This document shows, piece after piece, positions 34,770-45,131 of a stretch of 58,205 bases of DNA. The first letter of the stretch is position 1. Every line of letters begins with the position of its first letter. Below the pieces are notes generated by a model. The model was not told the origin of the DNA, did not search any database, and was given only the letters and a program-made list of their open reading frames with translations. Origin of the DNA: Apibacter adventoris (GTDB taxonomy: Bacteria; Bacteroidota; Bacteroidia; Flavobacteriales; Weeksellaceae); NCBI RefSeq assembly GCF_002964975.1, contig NZ_PSZM01000047.1, positions 1 through 58,205 on the forward strand. Direction: 5' to 3'. Position numbers and translations under genes: made by a program.

Positions 34770-35294
34770 ATGTATAAAAAAATAGCTAAAATTCTTTATA
34801 AAATTTTTACTCCCGCAGCAGTTTATAAATATTTTTTAAGCATATCGCCTATGTATAGACGTTCTACAGGTAAAATTAAATATGTATCTAAAAATTTAGA
34901 TACAATTAACATAGAAATTCCTCTTTCTTATAAAAATAAAAATTATGCAGATTCCATATTCGGGGGTAGTTTGTTTTCAGCAACTGATCCTATATACATG
35001 ATGCAGTTAATTAAAATTTTAGGAGATAGTTATATAATATGGGACAAATATTCTAGCATACATTATATTAGGCCAGCCAAAGAAAATGCCTATGCTTCCT
35101 TTGTTTTTTCAAAAGAAGAAATAGACAATATAAAAAGTGGAATAAGAAAAAATGGAGAAATAGTCTGGGATAAAAAATTATCAATTACTGATAAAAACGG
35201 AGGTATATTTTGTTTACTTGAAAAAAAAATTTGCATAGCAGACAAATTTTTTTACAATGGAAAAATAAATAATCCCCATATTTCTATAAACTAA
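34770..35294 (+). CDS. DUF4442 family (hotdog-fold thioesterase-like) protein
   Basis: The 174-residue protein resembles DUF4442: FTPAAVYKYFLSISPMYRRS, then NYADSIFGGSLFSATDPIYM with the hotdog core helix, and SIHYIRPAKENAYASF. Family members are related to PaaI-like acyl-CoA thioesterases, but substrate is unknown. A convergent gene ends 22 nt downstream. Confidence 0.7.
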   Translation: MYKKIAKILYKIFTPAAVYKYFLSISPMYRRSTGKIKYVSKNLDTINIEIPLSYKNKNYADSIFGGSLFSATDPIYMMQLIKILGDSYIIWDKYSSIHYIRPAKENAYASFVFSKEEIDNIKSGIRKNGEIVWDKKLSITDKNGGIFCLLEKKICIADKFFYNGKINNPHISIN

Positions 35295-35315
35295 ATTCTT
35301 TAATTTATAGTAGGG

Positions 35316-36494
35316 TTATTCTAAATATAATTGGGGAACATAATCATCGATCCATTGATAAAAATCAGTTATTTCTTTTTCATTTAATCTTCCATTTTTT
35401 CTCCATAAATTAAGATATTTTTCAGATTTCTTGAATATATTGTTTTCTGTAACATAAATCTTAGGCAAAATTTTAAGTAATTCTTCTACATTTATATAGT
35501 CATTACCTTCTCCTCTTTCAATAGGGAAAAGTTTTTTCTTAATACAACTGGCCCATTCGTCCATTAAAGTTTTTTGTTGTTTGTCTGCTATGAGAATTTT
35601 AGGAAGAATATGCTTATTATTTAACCATAATGGAATAGTTACAGAACCTAAAGTACTTCCCAATATAGTCCAAGCCGTAGTTAATGAAGGAGATTCATTG
35701 GTTTTTACTCCTTGAAATACAACTGCAGAAGCTGTAAAATAACGGGGTATAAAATCACGAAAAGCGGCAAATTTTTCTTTATATTGGTTTAAATTTACTT
35801 TGGTTAGCCCATGAACAAGGCATTTGGAAACATCCTGTAAAAAAAATCTGGGCGTTAAATTATTATTTAAAGAAGCATTGTATAATAATTCTTGAGCTTG
35901 CATATATCGGCTATATCCTTTACCCTCATTAATCAATCCAGAAAATGAATAATTTGTGCGTATTATATAACCAAAAGGAGCTATTATGGGGTCATTAGCA
36001 TCAAATTTAGTAAATCCGGTATTATTCGTTTCATAATAAGCCGCTCCACCTTTGGCGTCAATTACACCAAAATTAGAGCTTAATCGTAAAGGTTTTGACA
36101 AATGATTAAGTAAGTTTTCAAAATCTTCAAGAGTAGCACAAGTTTCTAAAGCCAGTCTCATAATTTCCCCATCTTGTCTTTCTTCGTCTTTTAGAGCAGG
36201 ATAGTTTATATTATAACTATCAGAATTTATAATAGCAAATCCGGCGCTATTATGTCCGTTTAAAACGCTTTTTTCCTCTATATCCATAGGGTTAACCATT
36301 CCAATAAATGAGTATTTACCTTGGGTAGAATAAATAAGTCGACTGTGAAGAGTTTGGGTATCTCTGTTTTTATATAAAATAGGTCTTCCGTCTGGAGTAG
36401 CTTTTCCCGAGACTACAGCAGTAGTACAAGCATGTAGAAAGCGTACAGACAAAAATAGCATAAAAACTATTCCCCATATAGCGTATTTTTTCAT
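35316..36494 (-). CDS. Secreted Ntn-hydrolase (acyltransferase / penicillin acylase-like)
   Basis: The 392-residue protein has a signal ending FLHA, immediately followed by [20 protein letters not shown] and NRDT. A processed N-terminal Cys is the nucleophile of Ntn-hydrolases of the C45/choloylglycine type, and Arg and Asn of the following strand fit the family. [14 protein letters not shown] matches the second conserved strand. It would cleave a linear amide outside the cytoplasm. It is last in a three-gene minus-strand operon, 5 nt after the rhodanese gene. Confidence 0.7.
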   Translation of the reverse strand: MKKYAIWGIVFMLFLSVRFLHACTTAVVSGKATPDGRPILYKNRDTQTLHSRLIYSTQGKYSFIGMVNPMDIEEKSVLNGHNSAGFAIINSDSYNINYPALKDEERQDGEIMRLALETCATLEDFENLLNHLSKPLRLSSNFGVIDAKGGAAYYETNNTGFTKFDANDPIIAPFGYIIRTNYSFSGLINEGKGYSRYMQAQELLYNASLNNNLTPRFFLQDVSKCLVHGLTKVNLNQYKEKFAAFRDFIPRYFTASAVVFQGVKTNESPSLTTAWTILGSTLGSVTIPLWLNNKHILPKILIADKQQKTLMDEWASCIKKKLFPIERGEGNDYINVEELLKILPKIYVTENNIFKKSEKYLNLWRKNGRLNEKEITDFYQWIDDYVPQLYLE

Positions 36495-36499
36495 AAATT

Positions 36500-37195
36500 T
36501 TATCTTATAAGGTTTTCAATATATTCTATAAGTTTTTGTTTTTTTATATAACCGGATTTTTCCCATTCTATTTTCTGATTTTTATAAGCAATTAAAATAG
36601 GAAATTCTCTTTTGGTGAAAGATTGCACAAGATTTCTGTTTTCATCTGCATTAATTTTAACTATCTGGATTTTCTCTTTGTAATTTTTTTCTAATTCATT
36701 TAGTTCGAAATCCATTTGGTTACAAGAACTACACCAAGGTGTATAAAATTCAATAAGAATAATAGGAAAAGACAAAAGTATTTTTTGATATTCTTTCGCA
36801 GAAATCATATCTTCTTTTTCTCCCACAAACGAATATCCTTTACGTATCCATTGAGTTATCCCACCATTCAATTCATATAAATTTTTATATCCTAAACTTT
36901 TAAGGATTTCTAATGTAGAAATACTTCTTGCCCCAGATCTACAATAAATAAGATAGGTTTTAGATTGATCTAGTTTTTTTAATTGGCTTAGAAAATTTTC
37001 ACTTCTATAATCTATTAATATTGCATTTTCAATATGTCCCAAATTGAATTCTTCCGGAGTTCTTACATCTAAAATAACTATGTCAGGATTGGTCATTTTA
37101 TTGAAAAAATCTTCTGGTTCCAAAGCTTCAGAATTTTGTCCTAATATTTGAGAGGTACTGATAATCATGATTATAAAAAGTAATATAGGTTTCAT
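36500..37195 (-). CDS. Exported rhodanese-thioredoxin fusion
   Basis: The 231-residue protein has a signal peptide ([20 protein letters not shown]), a rhodanese domain (residues 25-125; [20 protein letters not shown], active-site loop YCRSGARS) and a thioredoxin domain (residues 135-231; [16 protein letters not shown] with WCxxC). It would act in periplasmic sulfur transfer or thiol redox. It sits 16 nt after the TonB-dependent receptor gene in the same operon. Confidence 0.85.
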   Translation of the reverse strand: MKPILLFIIMIISTSQILGQNSEALEPEDFFNKMTNPDIVILDVRTPEEFNLGHIENAILIDYRSENFLSQLKKLDQSKTYLIYCRSGARSISTLEILKSLGYKNLYELNGGITQWIRKGYSFVGEKEDMISAKEYQKILLSFPIILIEFYTPWCSSCNQMDFELNELEKNYKEKIQIVKINADENRNLVQSFTKREFPILIAYKNQKIEWEKSGYIKKQKLIEYIENLIR

Positions 37196-37211
37196 TTATA
37201 TTGTAAATTTA

Positions 37212-39989
37212 CTAAAAATCAAAATTTACTTTACTAAATAAATAACGTCCGTTAAATCCGAATTGGCTGACATATCTGGAATATACAAATTGTCCATTGT
37301 TACTATTTGAAGCTATAGCTACTTTCTCCGGATAGATATTAAATAAATTATTAGCTCCGACAGTTATTTTAAAGAATTTAAGAACCTTGTAACTAATAGA
37401 AGTATCCGTAATCCATCGGGGATTATAAAATTGTTGATATTCAACATATGTAGGCTCTGTTACTCCACCAAAATAATTATTTCTAACAAAGAATGACCAT
37501 TTACTAATATCATAAGTTAATGATAAATTAAATTTTTGATTTGGTATAGCATTTTCTATATATATTTTACTAGCATCACTAAAATAAATTTTTTCTTTTC
37601 CTTTTAATAATTCCGATGTATGTATATTTCCCACTTGTTGAGTATATGAAATAGTCCCAGCAAGGTCAATAAATAATTTTCCTTTTCCTAAACTAGTTTG
37701 GTAAGAAATTACAGCATCTAAACCTTTAGTTTCTGTATTAATAGCATTAGCGAAAAATCGAGCTTTTTGAGCCCCAGCTTGTTGTAGAATTTTATAGATT
37801 TCTTGATCAACCGTAGATCCGTTAGGATCTCCCCCAAATAAATCTGTATATACAATTCTGTCATTTACGCGAGTGAAATATCCATCCAGACTAATATGTA
37901 ATGGACCTAATTTGCTGGTTAATCCGGCACTTATACTTTTAGATTTTTCAGCTTTTAAATTAGGAATTCCTAACAATCCGGCAATTTTACTGTCATTAGT
38001 GAAAGTTCCAACTTCATACATATTACCATTAAGATATAAAGTACTGGTATTAGAATAGTATCTTTGTTGTAAGGAAGGTGCCCTAAACCCCGTATTTCCT
38101 GACCCACGGAATGTTAAATTAGGAAGAATTTTATAACGGAAAGCTATTTTTCCGTTTACAGTATTTCCAAAATCATTATAATATTCATATCTGGCAGCTG
38201 CATTTATAAGGAAAGAAGATGAAAAATTAATTTCTAAGTCTGCATACCCAGCTAATGAATTTCTATGTGAATCTGTTGCATTTTCAGGAGAAAAACCGGC
38301 ATTTCCTTGAGCTCCTCCTGCTATTGGAGTTTTACCATCGGGAGCAAACTTTATCGGGATATTTCCATTAATATCAGGAATGATTGATATGCTTCCATCC
38401 TTATTGGTGATTGATTTGCCTAGCCCATAGTTGGCATAAGACGCTTCCTCTCCGGCAATGATTTGATATCTTTCATATCTGTATTCTCCTCCAAAGGCAA
38501 TGTTAACACCTGAGAGCCAGTCTAATTCACGTGAAGCATCCATATTAAAAACATTTTGCATAAATTTTAGTTTTCCTCCCTGAAAAGAAGTAGGTGAATC
38601 GGATCCTAAAGAAGCATTGACCGTATTTTTTGTTTTATTGTTAAATACATTTTGTCCATAGGTATTACTTATATCAATTTTCCAATCTGATATTTTACTT
38701 TTAATTCCTACTACAACAGATCGGTCATAAATGCTGGCTTCTGCTTGAGGAAGAAATCCTAAAGGGTAAATTTCATTTACATTATTGGCAGAATTAGGAT
38801 ATCTATAAAATTGTGATGCTATGCTATTCCTATAACCAAAAATACCAAAAGAATATAATTCTGTGATGGGATTTACCGGGAGTATAGCATTATAAGCTAT
38901 TTGTCCACTTAATAGTTTAGATTGTCCTATTTTTAAACTATAATCTCTTCTTGTTGTATGAGTAGCAGCTAAAAAATCATCTGTCTTATCAATACCTATA
39001 CCACTAGAAAAATCTTTATATATAGTACCATTATAAATTCCTCCACGATCGGTTGAGTTTCTTTTATCAAATGTTGTAGAAAAATTAATAAAACCTCCTT
39101 GTTTTCCTAATGGTATGCCATAGTTTAAGTTTACTTGTACATTTTCACCATCATGAGAAGTTTTATCTTGAGCAATATTTTTACTTAAATATTCGCCTCC
39201 TGTAATACTTGCACTAAATTTATTTACTGTATTTTTAAGAATAATGTTAATTACACCAGCAACAGCATCACTACCATATTGTGCTGCAGCAGCATCTCTA
39301 AGTATTTCTATTCTATCGATGGAGGAAACCGGAATTGCATTCATATCTGTTCCTACAGTTCCTTTTCCAAAAGTCCCGTTTACATTAATAGTTGCAGAAT
39401 TATAACGTCTTTTTCCATTAACTAAAACTAAAACTTGATCTGGACCCAATCCGCGTAAAGATGCCGGATCAGTCATATCTGTACTGCCACCTAAGGATTG
39501 AGGTGTAGAAGTAAATGAAGGTGCAACATAATTTAAAATTTGATTAATACTAACTTGAGCGCCATTACCTGCTACTTTTTTTATATCAATAATATCTACA
39601 GGAGTAGGAGAGTCTAGTAAAGTACGAGAAGTAAAACGAGTGCCTGTTATGACCACATCTTCAATTTGCCGAGAATTAATTTTAAAATCAAGATTTTTAA
39701 TGTCTTCATCTATAAGAATAATTTTTTTAGAAATTTTATCCTCATCTAAGGGTTCTGCAGTAATTGTGTAATTTCCCGGAGATAGTTTTAATGTATATTC
39801 TCCATTTTCATCTGTATATGTATATTCTTTTGTATTTTCAACAGATATTTTTATTTCTGGTAATATAATCCCCTTTTCATCTACTACTTTACCTTTAACA
39901 AGAATTTCTTTATTAGGTTGTGCATATAAGTATATATCGGTTAATAAGACAATTAATACTCCTATAGCCAGGTTTAGTTTTAATTTCAT
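37212..39989 (-). CDS. TonB-dependent receptor with CarboxypepD_reg domain
   Basis: The 925-residue protein has a signal peptide, a CarboxypepD_reg-like domain (residues 27-105), a plug with VVITGTRFTSRTLLDSPTPV and DRIEILRDAAAAQYGSDAVA, and a long beta-barrel ending in the aromatic VNFDF. Its size and order fit outer-membrane receptors of Bacteroidota. No SusD partner is next to it, so the ligand is unlikely to be a typical glycan; a small compound or metal chelate is possible. It is the first gene of the operon with the rhodanese and Ntn-hydrolase genes. Confidence 0.9.
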   Translation of the reverse strand: MKLKLNLAIGVLIVLLTDIYLYAQPNKEILVKGKVVDEKGIILPEIKISVENTKEYTYTDENGEYTLKLSPGNYTITAEPLDEDKISKKIILIDEDIKNLDFKINSRQIEDVVITGTRFTSRTLLDSPTPVDIIDIKKVAGNGAQVSINQILNYVAPSFTSTPQSLGGSTDMTDPASLRGLGPDQVLVLVNGKRRYNSATINVNGTFGKGTVGTDMNAIPVSSIDRIEILRDAAAAQYGSDAVAGVINIILKNTVNKFSASITGGEYLSKNIAQDKTSHDGENVQVNLNYGIPLGKQGGFINFSTTFDKRNSTDRGGIYNGTIYKDFSSGIGIDKTDDFLAATHTTRRDYSLKIGQSKLLSGQIAYNAILPVNPITELYSFGIFGYRNSIASQFYRYPNSANNVNEIYPLGFLPQAEASIYDRSVVVGIKSKISDWKIDISNTYGQNVFNNKTKNTVNASLGSDSPTSFQGGKLKFMQNVFNMDASRELDWLSGVNIAFGGEYRYERYQIIAGEEASYANYGLGKSITNKDGSISIIPDINGNIPIKFAPDGKTPIAGGAQGNAGFSPENATDSHRNSLAGYADLEINFSSSFLINAAARYEYYNDFGNTVNGKIAFRYKILPNLTFRGSGNTGFRAPSLQQRYYSNTSTLYLNGNMYEVGTFTNDSKIAGLLGIPNLKAEKSKSISAGLTSKLGPLHISLDGYFTRVNDRIVYTDLFGGDPNGSTVDQEIYKILQQAGAQKARFFANAINTETKGLDAVISYQTSLGKGKLFIDLAGTISYTQQVGNIHTSELLKGKEKIYFSDASKIYIENAIPNQKFNLSLTYDISKWSFFVRNNYFGGVTEPTYVEYQQFYNPRWITDTSISYKVLKFFKITVGANNLFNIYPEKVAIASNSNNGQFVYSRYVSQFGFNGRYLFSKVNFDF

Positions 39990-40367
39990 TGTTTGCTAAT
40001 TATTAATTTGATTGTTATTCCTATAGGATTAGTAGGAATATCATGTAAATATAATGACTTTTATCATATAAATAAATAATAATAAAAAAAATAATTTAAT
40101 TTTTTTATTATTATTTTAAAAATCTATGAAATATGCTTTTAAATTGAATAAGACTAGGCTATATTAGATTTAATTCTATATGATAATTTATAATATTGAT
40201 ATTCAGTAATATAGTATTTATATGTAGATACAAAACTATAATTGATACAATGTTTCACTTTCTATCAAATTAGTTTTATAAAAAATAAGAATGGTTTAAA
40301 TTATTTTACTATTTATTAAAATAGTTTAAAATAAAAAAATAGTGATTTAGAAAAAATAGATAATTTT
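39990..40367. other. AT-rich intergenic region with an upstream dyad
   Basis: No gene is seen. A dyad ATTCCTATAGG / TAGGAAT at about 40016-40042 lies in the leader of the TonB receptor gene and could be an operator or an mRNA hairpin. A second weak dyad (ACTATTT / AAATAGT) lies near 40308-40325. Confidence 0.35.
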
Positions 40368-40982
40368 TTAAAATAAACCGTGTATATTAGCCTCTACTTG
40401 ATTAATAATATTTCCTAAATCCTCTTGATTGTCAACAAAATTTGTATGATCTACATCAATAATTAATAAATTGCCTTCTTTATAATTACTAATCCATGTT
40501 TCATATTTTTCATTTAAGCGATTAAGGTAATCGATGCTTATAGAAGATTCATACTCTCTACCTCTTTTTTGTATTTGGTTAACTAAAGTAGGGATAGTAG
40601 CCCGTAAATAAATAAGTAAATCAGGAGGCTGAATAAAATCTTTCATTAAGTTAAATAAATTCAGATAGTTTTTGTAATCGCGAGTTTGCATTAAACCCAT
40701 TTCATGAAGATTAGCAGCAAAAATATAAACATCTTCATAAATAGTCCGGTCTTGAATAATATTTTTTTTACTTTCTCTAATTTCTTGAATTTGCTTAAAT
40801 CGAGAACTTAAAAAATAGATTTGAAGATTAAAAGACCATTTTGCCATATCATAATAAAAATCATCCAAATAAGGATTATCTCGGGCATCCTCATATTGAG
40901 GAGTCCATTTATAATATTTAGCTAATAATTTGGTTAAAGTAGTCTTACCTGCTCCAATATTTCCGGTAATAGCAATATGCAT
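40368..40982 (-). CDS. Deoxynucleoside kinase
   Basis: The 204-residue protein has P-loop ITGNIGAGKTTLTKLLAKYY, the DRTIYEDVYIFAANLHEMG motif (ERS/DRS-type), and RGREYE in the lid. It is of the dNK/dGK family (deoxyguanosine/deoxyadenosine kinase) and makes dNMPs for salvage. It is transcribed alone. Confidence 0.85.
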   Translation of the reverse strand: MHIAITGNIGAGKTTLTKLLAKYYKWTPQYEDARDNPYLDDFYYDMAKWSFNLQIYFLSSRFKQIQEIRESKKNIIQDRTIYEDVYIFAANLHEMGLMQTRDYKNYLNLFNLMKDFIQPPDLLIYLRATIPTLVNQIQKRGREYESSISIDYLNRLNEKYETWISNYKEGNLLIIDVDHTNFVDNQEDLGNIINQVEANIHGLF

Positions 40983-41142
40983 TTTTAAAGGTTAAATTTT
41001 TTGTAAAGATACGCATCCTATAAACTTATTTGAAATAAATGTTTAATTAATATGTTTAAAATTCTATTTATAATTATTATTTTTATATAATTCACAATTA
41101 TATAATTTAATTTATATATTTATATAATATTTATGTAATAGT

Positions 41143-41607
41143 ATGATTGAGATTTTTATTGGAGTATCGGCATTTTTATTTTTACTCATTCTTTTTTTTA
41201 TTTTAAGGAAAAAGAAAAAAATAACAAAAGAAGTAAAATTTACAAGTTTACCTGAAAAAAACATATCGGTAGATAACAAAAAGAAAGAGATAGTTAAGGA
41301 ATTTGAATTAACAGTTTTAGGAACCGATGAAAAAGCAAAACGGACAAGTAGAAACCGCCAAATGTTATTAATGGAAATGAGTAGTTATGATGAAGTAATA
41401 TTAGAATTATCAAAGGAAAAAAATAACATATGGGTATTAAATGAAAATAGGTATGATATAGGATATCTAAGCAAAGAAGATAGAGATTTAATATTACCTT
41501 ATATAGAGAATAATGAATATTCTATAGAAACAGGTGTAGAACGTTTTTTTAGAAGTGAGCGAGGAGAAAGTTTAATTATATATGTTACTGTATTAGGATT
41601 TATATAA
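41143..41607 (+). CDS. Membrane-anchored protein, possibly HIRAN-like
   Basis: The 154-residue protein has one N-terminal helix (IFIGVSAFLFLLILFFILRK), a charged linker, and a C-terminal beta domain with NNIWVLNENRYDIGYLSKED and VERFFRSERGESLIIYVTVL. The phrase DIGYLSKEDRDLI resembles HIRAN-type domains, but the match is weak. Function unknown. Confidence 0.5.
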   Translation: MIEIFIGVSAFLFLLILFFILRKKKKITKEVKFTSLPEKNISVDNKKKEIVKEFELTVLGTDEKAKRTSRNRQMLLMEMSSYDEVILELSKEKNNIWVLNENRYDIGYLSKEDRDLILPYIENNEYSIETGVERFFRSERGESLIIYVTVLGFI

Positions 41608-41696
41608 GTAATTTTCGTATTAAGTACTTTTGCTGCCTGTTGATTATGATAAATTAATTATATATTTGCTGCAATTTTATTATTTATAAATTTATA

Positions 41697-42533
41697 ATGA
41701 AATATACAGAATATCAATTTATTGTTAAACCTTTAGATCCCTGGAAAGATATACTAATAGCTTATTTAGCAGAATTACCTTTTGAAAGTTTTATTGATAC
41801 GGAAGATGGTTTTTTAACCTATGTAAAAACCGATCAAGATAATGAAGAACAAGTGAAAAAGTTACCTATATTGTCATCTTCAGATGTACAAATAATATAT
41901 AAGAGAAAAAATGTTCCTGATATTAATTGGAACGAAGAATGGGAAAAAAACTTTTCACCTATAAACATAGAAAATAAGATATATTTACATGCTAATTTTC
42001 ATCCCAAGAAAGATACTATTCCTTATCAAATACTTATACAACCAAAAATGTCTTTTGGTACAGGACATCACGAAACAACCTATAATATGCTTCATGCTAT
42101 GTTATCAATGGATTTTCAAGGAAAATCAGTATTAGATATGGGATGTGGAACAGGGGTTCTGGCAATTTTTGCTAAAATGAAAGGAGCTGGATATGTAGAA
42201 GCTATAGATATTGATGAATGGTCTTATGAAAATTCTATTGAAAATGCACAGAAAAATTTGGTAGAGATAACAGTAAGATTAGGAGATACAAATATATTAA
42301 AGGAAGAAACCATGTTCGATGTAATACTAGCAAACATAAATAAAAATATTTTATTGCAAGATATTAAAACTTATAGTAAATATTTGAAACCTCAAGGGAA
42401 ATTATTGGTAAGTGGAATTTATAACCACGATTATGAAGATATAATCGTAGAATCAAGTAAATATGGTCTGAAATTTGAACAAAAATGGGGAAAAAATAAC
42501 TGGATATCAATATTATTAAATCATGATTTGTAA
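41697..42533 (+). CDS. prmA: Ribosomal protein L11 methyltransferase
   Basis: The 278-residue protein has the PrmA layout: an N-terminal substrate domain, then MSFGTGHHETTYNML, VLDMGCGTGVLAIFAKMKGA (SAM motif I), VEAIDIDEWSYENSIENA and VILANINKNILL. It trimethylates ribosomal protein L11. It overlaps clpS by 11 nt. Confidence 0.93.
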   Translation: MKYTEYQFIVKPLDPWKDILIAYLAELPFESFIDTEDGFLTYVKTDQDNEEQVKKLPILSSSDVQIIYKRKNVPDINWNEEWEKNFSPINIENKIYLHANFHPKKDTIPYQILIQPKMSFGTGHHETTYNMLHAMLSMDFQGKSVLDMGCGTGVLAIFAKMKGAGYVEAIDIDEWSYENSIENAQKNLVEITVRLGDTNILKEETMFDVILANINKNILLQDIKTYSKYLKPQGKLLVSGIYNHDYEDIIVESSKYGLKFEQKWGKNNWISILLNHDL

Positions 42534-42813
42534 CAATAACTATCCTAATTGGAAAGAGAGTGAAGAATATGATACATTAATATCTGAAGATTCTTCACAT
42601 GTAATAATATTGCATAATGATGAAGTAAATACCTTCGATTTTGTCATAGAGTGTTTAATTGAAATTTGTGAACATACATTGGAACAAGCACAACAATGTA
42701 CTTTTTTAGTTCATTATAAAGGGAAATGTGAAGTAAAAACAGGTTCATTAGAAAAATTAATTCCTTTAAATAATGCATTATTAAGAAAAGGTCTTTCCTC
42801 AGAAATTGTCTGA
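42523..42813 (+). CDS. clpS: ATP-dependent Clp protease adaptor ClpS
   Basis: A 96-residue protein with VIILHNDEVNTFDFVIECLI and TFLVHYKGKCEVKTG, the ClpS core that binds N-degrons and docks to the Clp ATPase. It overlaps prmA by 11 nt and is followed by a terminator, so the two form an operon. Confidence 0.92.
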   Translation: MICNNNYPNWKESEEYDTLISEDSSHVIILHNDEVNTFDFVIECLIEICEHTLEQAQQCTFLVHYKGKCEVKTGSLEKLIPLNNALLRKGLSSEIV

Positions 42814-42831
42814 ATCCATAAATGTTATCTA

Positions 42832-42868
42832 AAAAAAATCCTATACACTGAAAATAGGATTTTTTTGT
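42832..42868 (+). terminator. Terminator of prmA-clpS
   Basis: AATCCTAT / ATAGGATT stem with flanking A and T runs. Confidence 0.9.
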
Positions 42869-42966
42869 TTTAATCGGGCTTTAATTCTATAAAATATAAA
42901 AATAGATTAAAAATTTTAAGATGAATACATAATAATTTTATTACATTAGACTGGAAAAAACAAAAA

Positions 42967-43713
42967 ATGAAAATATTAGTAGCTATAAGTTGTGTTCCTG
43001 ATACTACATCAAAAATAAATTTCACTCAGGATAAAAAAAAATTTGATAAAAATGGCATTCAATATGTAATTAATCCACAAGATGAATATTGTTTAAGTAA
43101 AGCTATATATCTACAGGAAAAACAAAATGCAGAAGTCACTATTGTTATTGTAGGAGATCTATCTGTAGAACCGGTAATGCGAAAAGCCTTGGCTATAGGA
43201 GCCCAAAATGCAATACGAGTAAATATAGAACCCATAGATAGTCAAAATGTGGCTAAAGAAATAGCCGAAATAGTAAAACAGGGAGATTATGATATAATAC
43301 TATTAGGAAAAGAATCTTTAGATTATAATGGGGGTATGGTACCCGGGCTGGTTGCTGCTGAGTTAGATTTACCATTTGTAAATGGAGTTATAGGATTAGA
43401 AATAGAAAATAAAACCATAAAAGTGACTCGCGAGTTAGAAAATGGTGTAGAATTAATTTCATTAGATTTACCCGTTGTGTTGGCAGGTCAAAAAGGTTTG
43501 GTAGAAGAAAACCAATTAAAAATTCCTAATATAAGAGGAATTATGGCGGCAAAAAACAAATCATTAAATGTGGTAGAAGCTAAATTTTCAGATTTAAAAC
43601 TCAAGATTGATGAATATGAGAAGCCTAAATCCAGATCTCATGTAGTTCTTGTAGATAAAGAAAATTTAGATGATTTAATTCAATTATTACATGAGCAGGC
43701 TAAAGTAATCTAA
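42967..43713 (+). CDS. etfB: Electron transfer flavoprotein beta subunit
   Basis: The 248-residue protein begins MKILVAISCVPDTTSKINFT and has NPQDEYCLSKAIYLQE, MRKALAIGAQNAIRV and DYNGGMVPGLVAAELDLPFV, the ETF beta fold that holds AMP. With EtfA it carries electrons from acyl-CoA dehydrogenases to the quinone pool. etfA follows 39 nt later. Confidence 0.93.
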   Translation: MKILVAISCVPDTTSKINFTQDKKKFDKNGIQYVINPQDEYCLSKAIYLQEKQNAEVTIVIVGDLSVEPVMRKALAIGAQNAIRVNIEPIDSQNVAKEIAEIVKQGDYDIILLGKESLDYNGGMVPGLVAAELDLPFVNGVIGLEIENKTIKVTRELENGVELISLDLPVVLAGQKGLVEENQLKIPNIRGIMAAKNKSLNVVEAKFSDLKLKIDEYEKPKSRSHVVLVDKENLDDLIQLLHEQAKVI

Positions 43714-43752
43714 AAGATTTAAAATGATTTATTAATTTAAACACAATTAAAA

Positions 43753-44712
43753 ATGATTTATGCATATATAGAAAATTTAAATGGTAAATATAAAAATTCA
43801 TCAATAGAAATAGTTTCTTACGCTAAAAATATAGCAGATGCTCAAGGAGACAGTGTAATAGCTATTACCTTTAATGCAGAAGATTCCCCCGAAATTCTAT
43901 ACAAATATGGTGCAGATAACGTTTATAATATAAAAAATGAAGCTTTAAAAAACTTTGATCCGAAAGTATATGCGTCATTAATTTCTCAATTAATAGAAGG
44001 AAATTATATTATATTTTCACATTCTGATGAAAGTACATCGATAGCACCTTTTTTAGTAAAAGAAAAAGAAGCTGTTTATATAACGAATGTAGTATCTCAA
44101 CCTTTATCTTTTTCACCATTTAAAGTGAAAAGAAATATTTTTTCAGGGAAAGGTATTGCAGTAGTAGAAACCTCAAACCCTTTTTTGATAATTACTGTAG
44201 CATTAAACTCAACGGGTGTTAAAGAAAATCCCGTATCAGGTAGAGAGATAAATCCCTTGATTACGATACCGGATGATTCTCCATATAAGGTAGAAAGTAT
44301 AGAAGAATCTGATAGTAAAATAGATTTAAAAGAAGCTAAAATTGTAGTTAGCGGTGGAAGAGGAATGAAAGGACCGGAAAATTGGGGAATTATAGAAGAT
44401 CTTGCTCAAGTTTTAAATGCTGCTGAAGCTTGTACCAAACCGGTTTCAGATATGGGATGGAGACCTCATTCAGAACATGTTGGGCAAACAGGAAAAAATA
44501 TAGCACCTAAACTCTATATAGCAATAGGAATATCTGGTGCCATACAACATTTAGCTGGTGTAAACGGAAGTAAAACCATACTTGTTATAAATAATGATCC
44601 GGAAGCTCCTTTCTTTAAATCTGCAGATTATGGGGTAGTAGGAGATTTATTTGAAGTAGTCCCTAAATTAACAGAAAAACTCAAATCTTTTATAAATAAT
44701 AAGAAGATATAA
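43753..44712 (+). CDS. etfA: Electron transfer flavoprotein alpha subunit
   Basis: The 319-residue protein has the FAD domain signature: AKIVVSGGRGMKGPENW, RPHSEHVGQTGKNIAPKLYI, GISGAIQHLAGVNGSKTILV and INNDPEAPFFKSADYGVVGD. It forms the heterodimer with EtfB. A strong bidirectional terminator follows. Confidence 0.94.
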   Translation: MIYAYIENLNGKYKNSSIEIVSYAKNIADAQGDSVIAITFNAEDSPEILYKYGADNVYNIKNEALKNFDPKVYASLISQLIEGNYIIFSHSDESTSIAPFLVKEKEAVYITNVVSQPLSFSPFKVKRNIFSGKGIAVVETSNPFLIITVALNSTGVKENPVSGREINPLITIPDDSPYKVESIEESDSKIDLKEAKIVVSGGRGMKGPENWGIIEDLAQVLNAAEACTKPVSDMGWRPHSEHVGQTGKNIAPKLYIAIGISGAIQHLAGVNGSKTILVINNDPEAPFFKSADYGVVGDLFEVVPKLTEKLKSFINNKKI

Positions 44713-44741
44713 AATTAAATTTAAGTTAAAAAATAAATTGT

Positions 44742-44787
44742 TTCATAAAAAAACCTTCTGAATATATTCAGAAGGTTTTTTTATGAA
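44742..44787. terminator. Bidirectional terminator between etfA and rpsJ
   Basis: A perfect 23-bp inverted repeat with no unpaired loop in the DNA, whose core is AACCTTCTGAATA / TATTCAGAAGGTT with A/T runs on both flanks. It serves convergent etfA and rpsJ. Confidence 0.93.
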
Positions 44788-44813
44788 AATAAAGTAAATA
44801 TAATATGTACTTT

Positions 44814-45119
44814 TTATACTTTAATTTCTACTTCCACACCACTAGGAAGTTCTAACTTCATTAGAGCATCTACTGTTTTTGAAGAAGAACTGTAAATATC
44901 CATTAATCTTTTATGAGAATTTAATTGAAATTGCTCACGAGATTTTTTATTTACGTGTGGAGAACGTAAAACAGTAAAGATTCGTTTATGTGTAGGCAAT
45001 GGAATAGGTCCATTAACAACAGCACCGGTAGCCTTTACGGTTTTTACGATTTTTTCAGCTGATTTATCAACTAAATTATAATCGTAAGATTTAAGTTTTA
45101 TTCGTATTTTTTGACTCAT
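44814..45119 (-). CDS. rpsJ: 30S ribosomal protein S10
   Basis: The 101-residue protein begins [20 protein letters not shown] and has [28 protein letters not shown], typical S10. It is the last gene of the str operon, 12 nt after fusA. A terminator follows, so here rpsJ is not joined to rplC and the S10 operon. Confidence 0.96.
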   Translation of the reverse strand: MSQKIRIKLKSYDYNLVDKSAEKIVKTVKATGAVVNGPIPLPTHKRIFTVLRSPHVNKKSREQFQLNSHKRLMDIYSSSSKTVDALMKLELPSGVEVEIKV

Positions 45120-45131
45120 TGTTTTTTTATT

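Noticed and set aside
37873-38058. Plus-strand ORF inside the TonB receptor gene
   Set aside because: It is a shadow of the receptor barrel.
41638-41696. Riboswitch or leader before prmA
   Set aside because: The short AT-rich gap shows no convincing stem structure.
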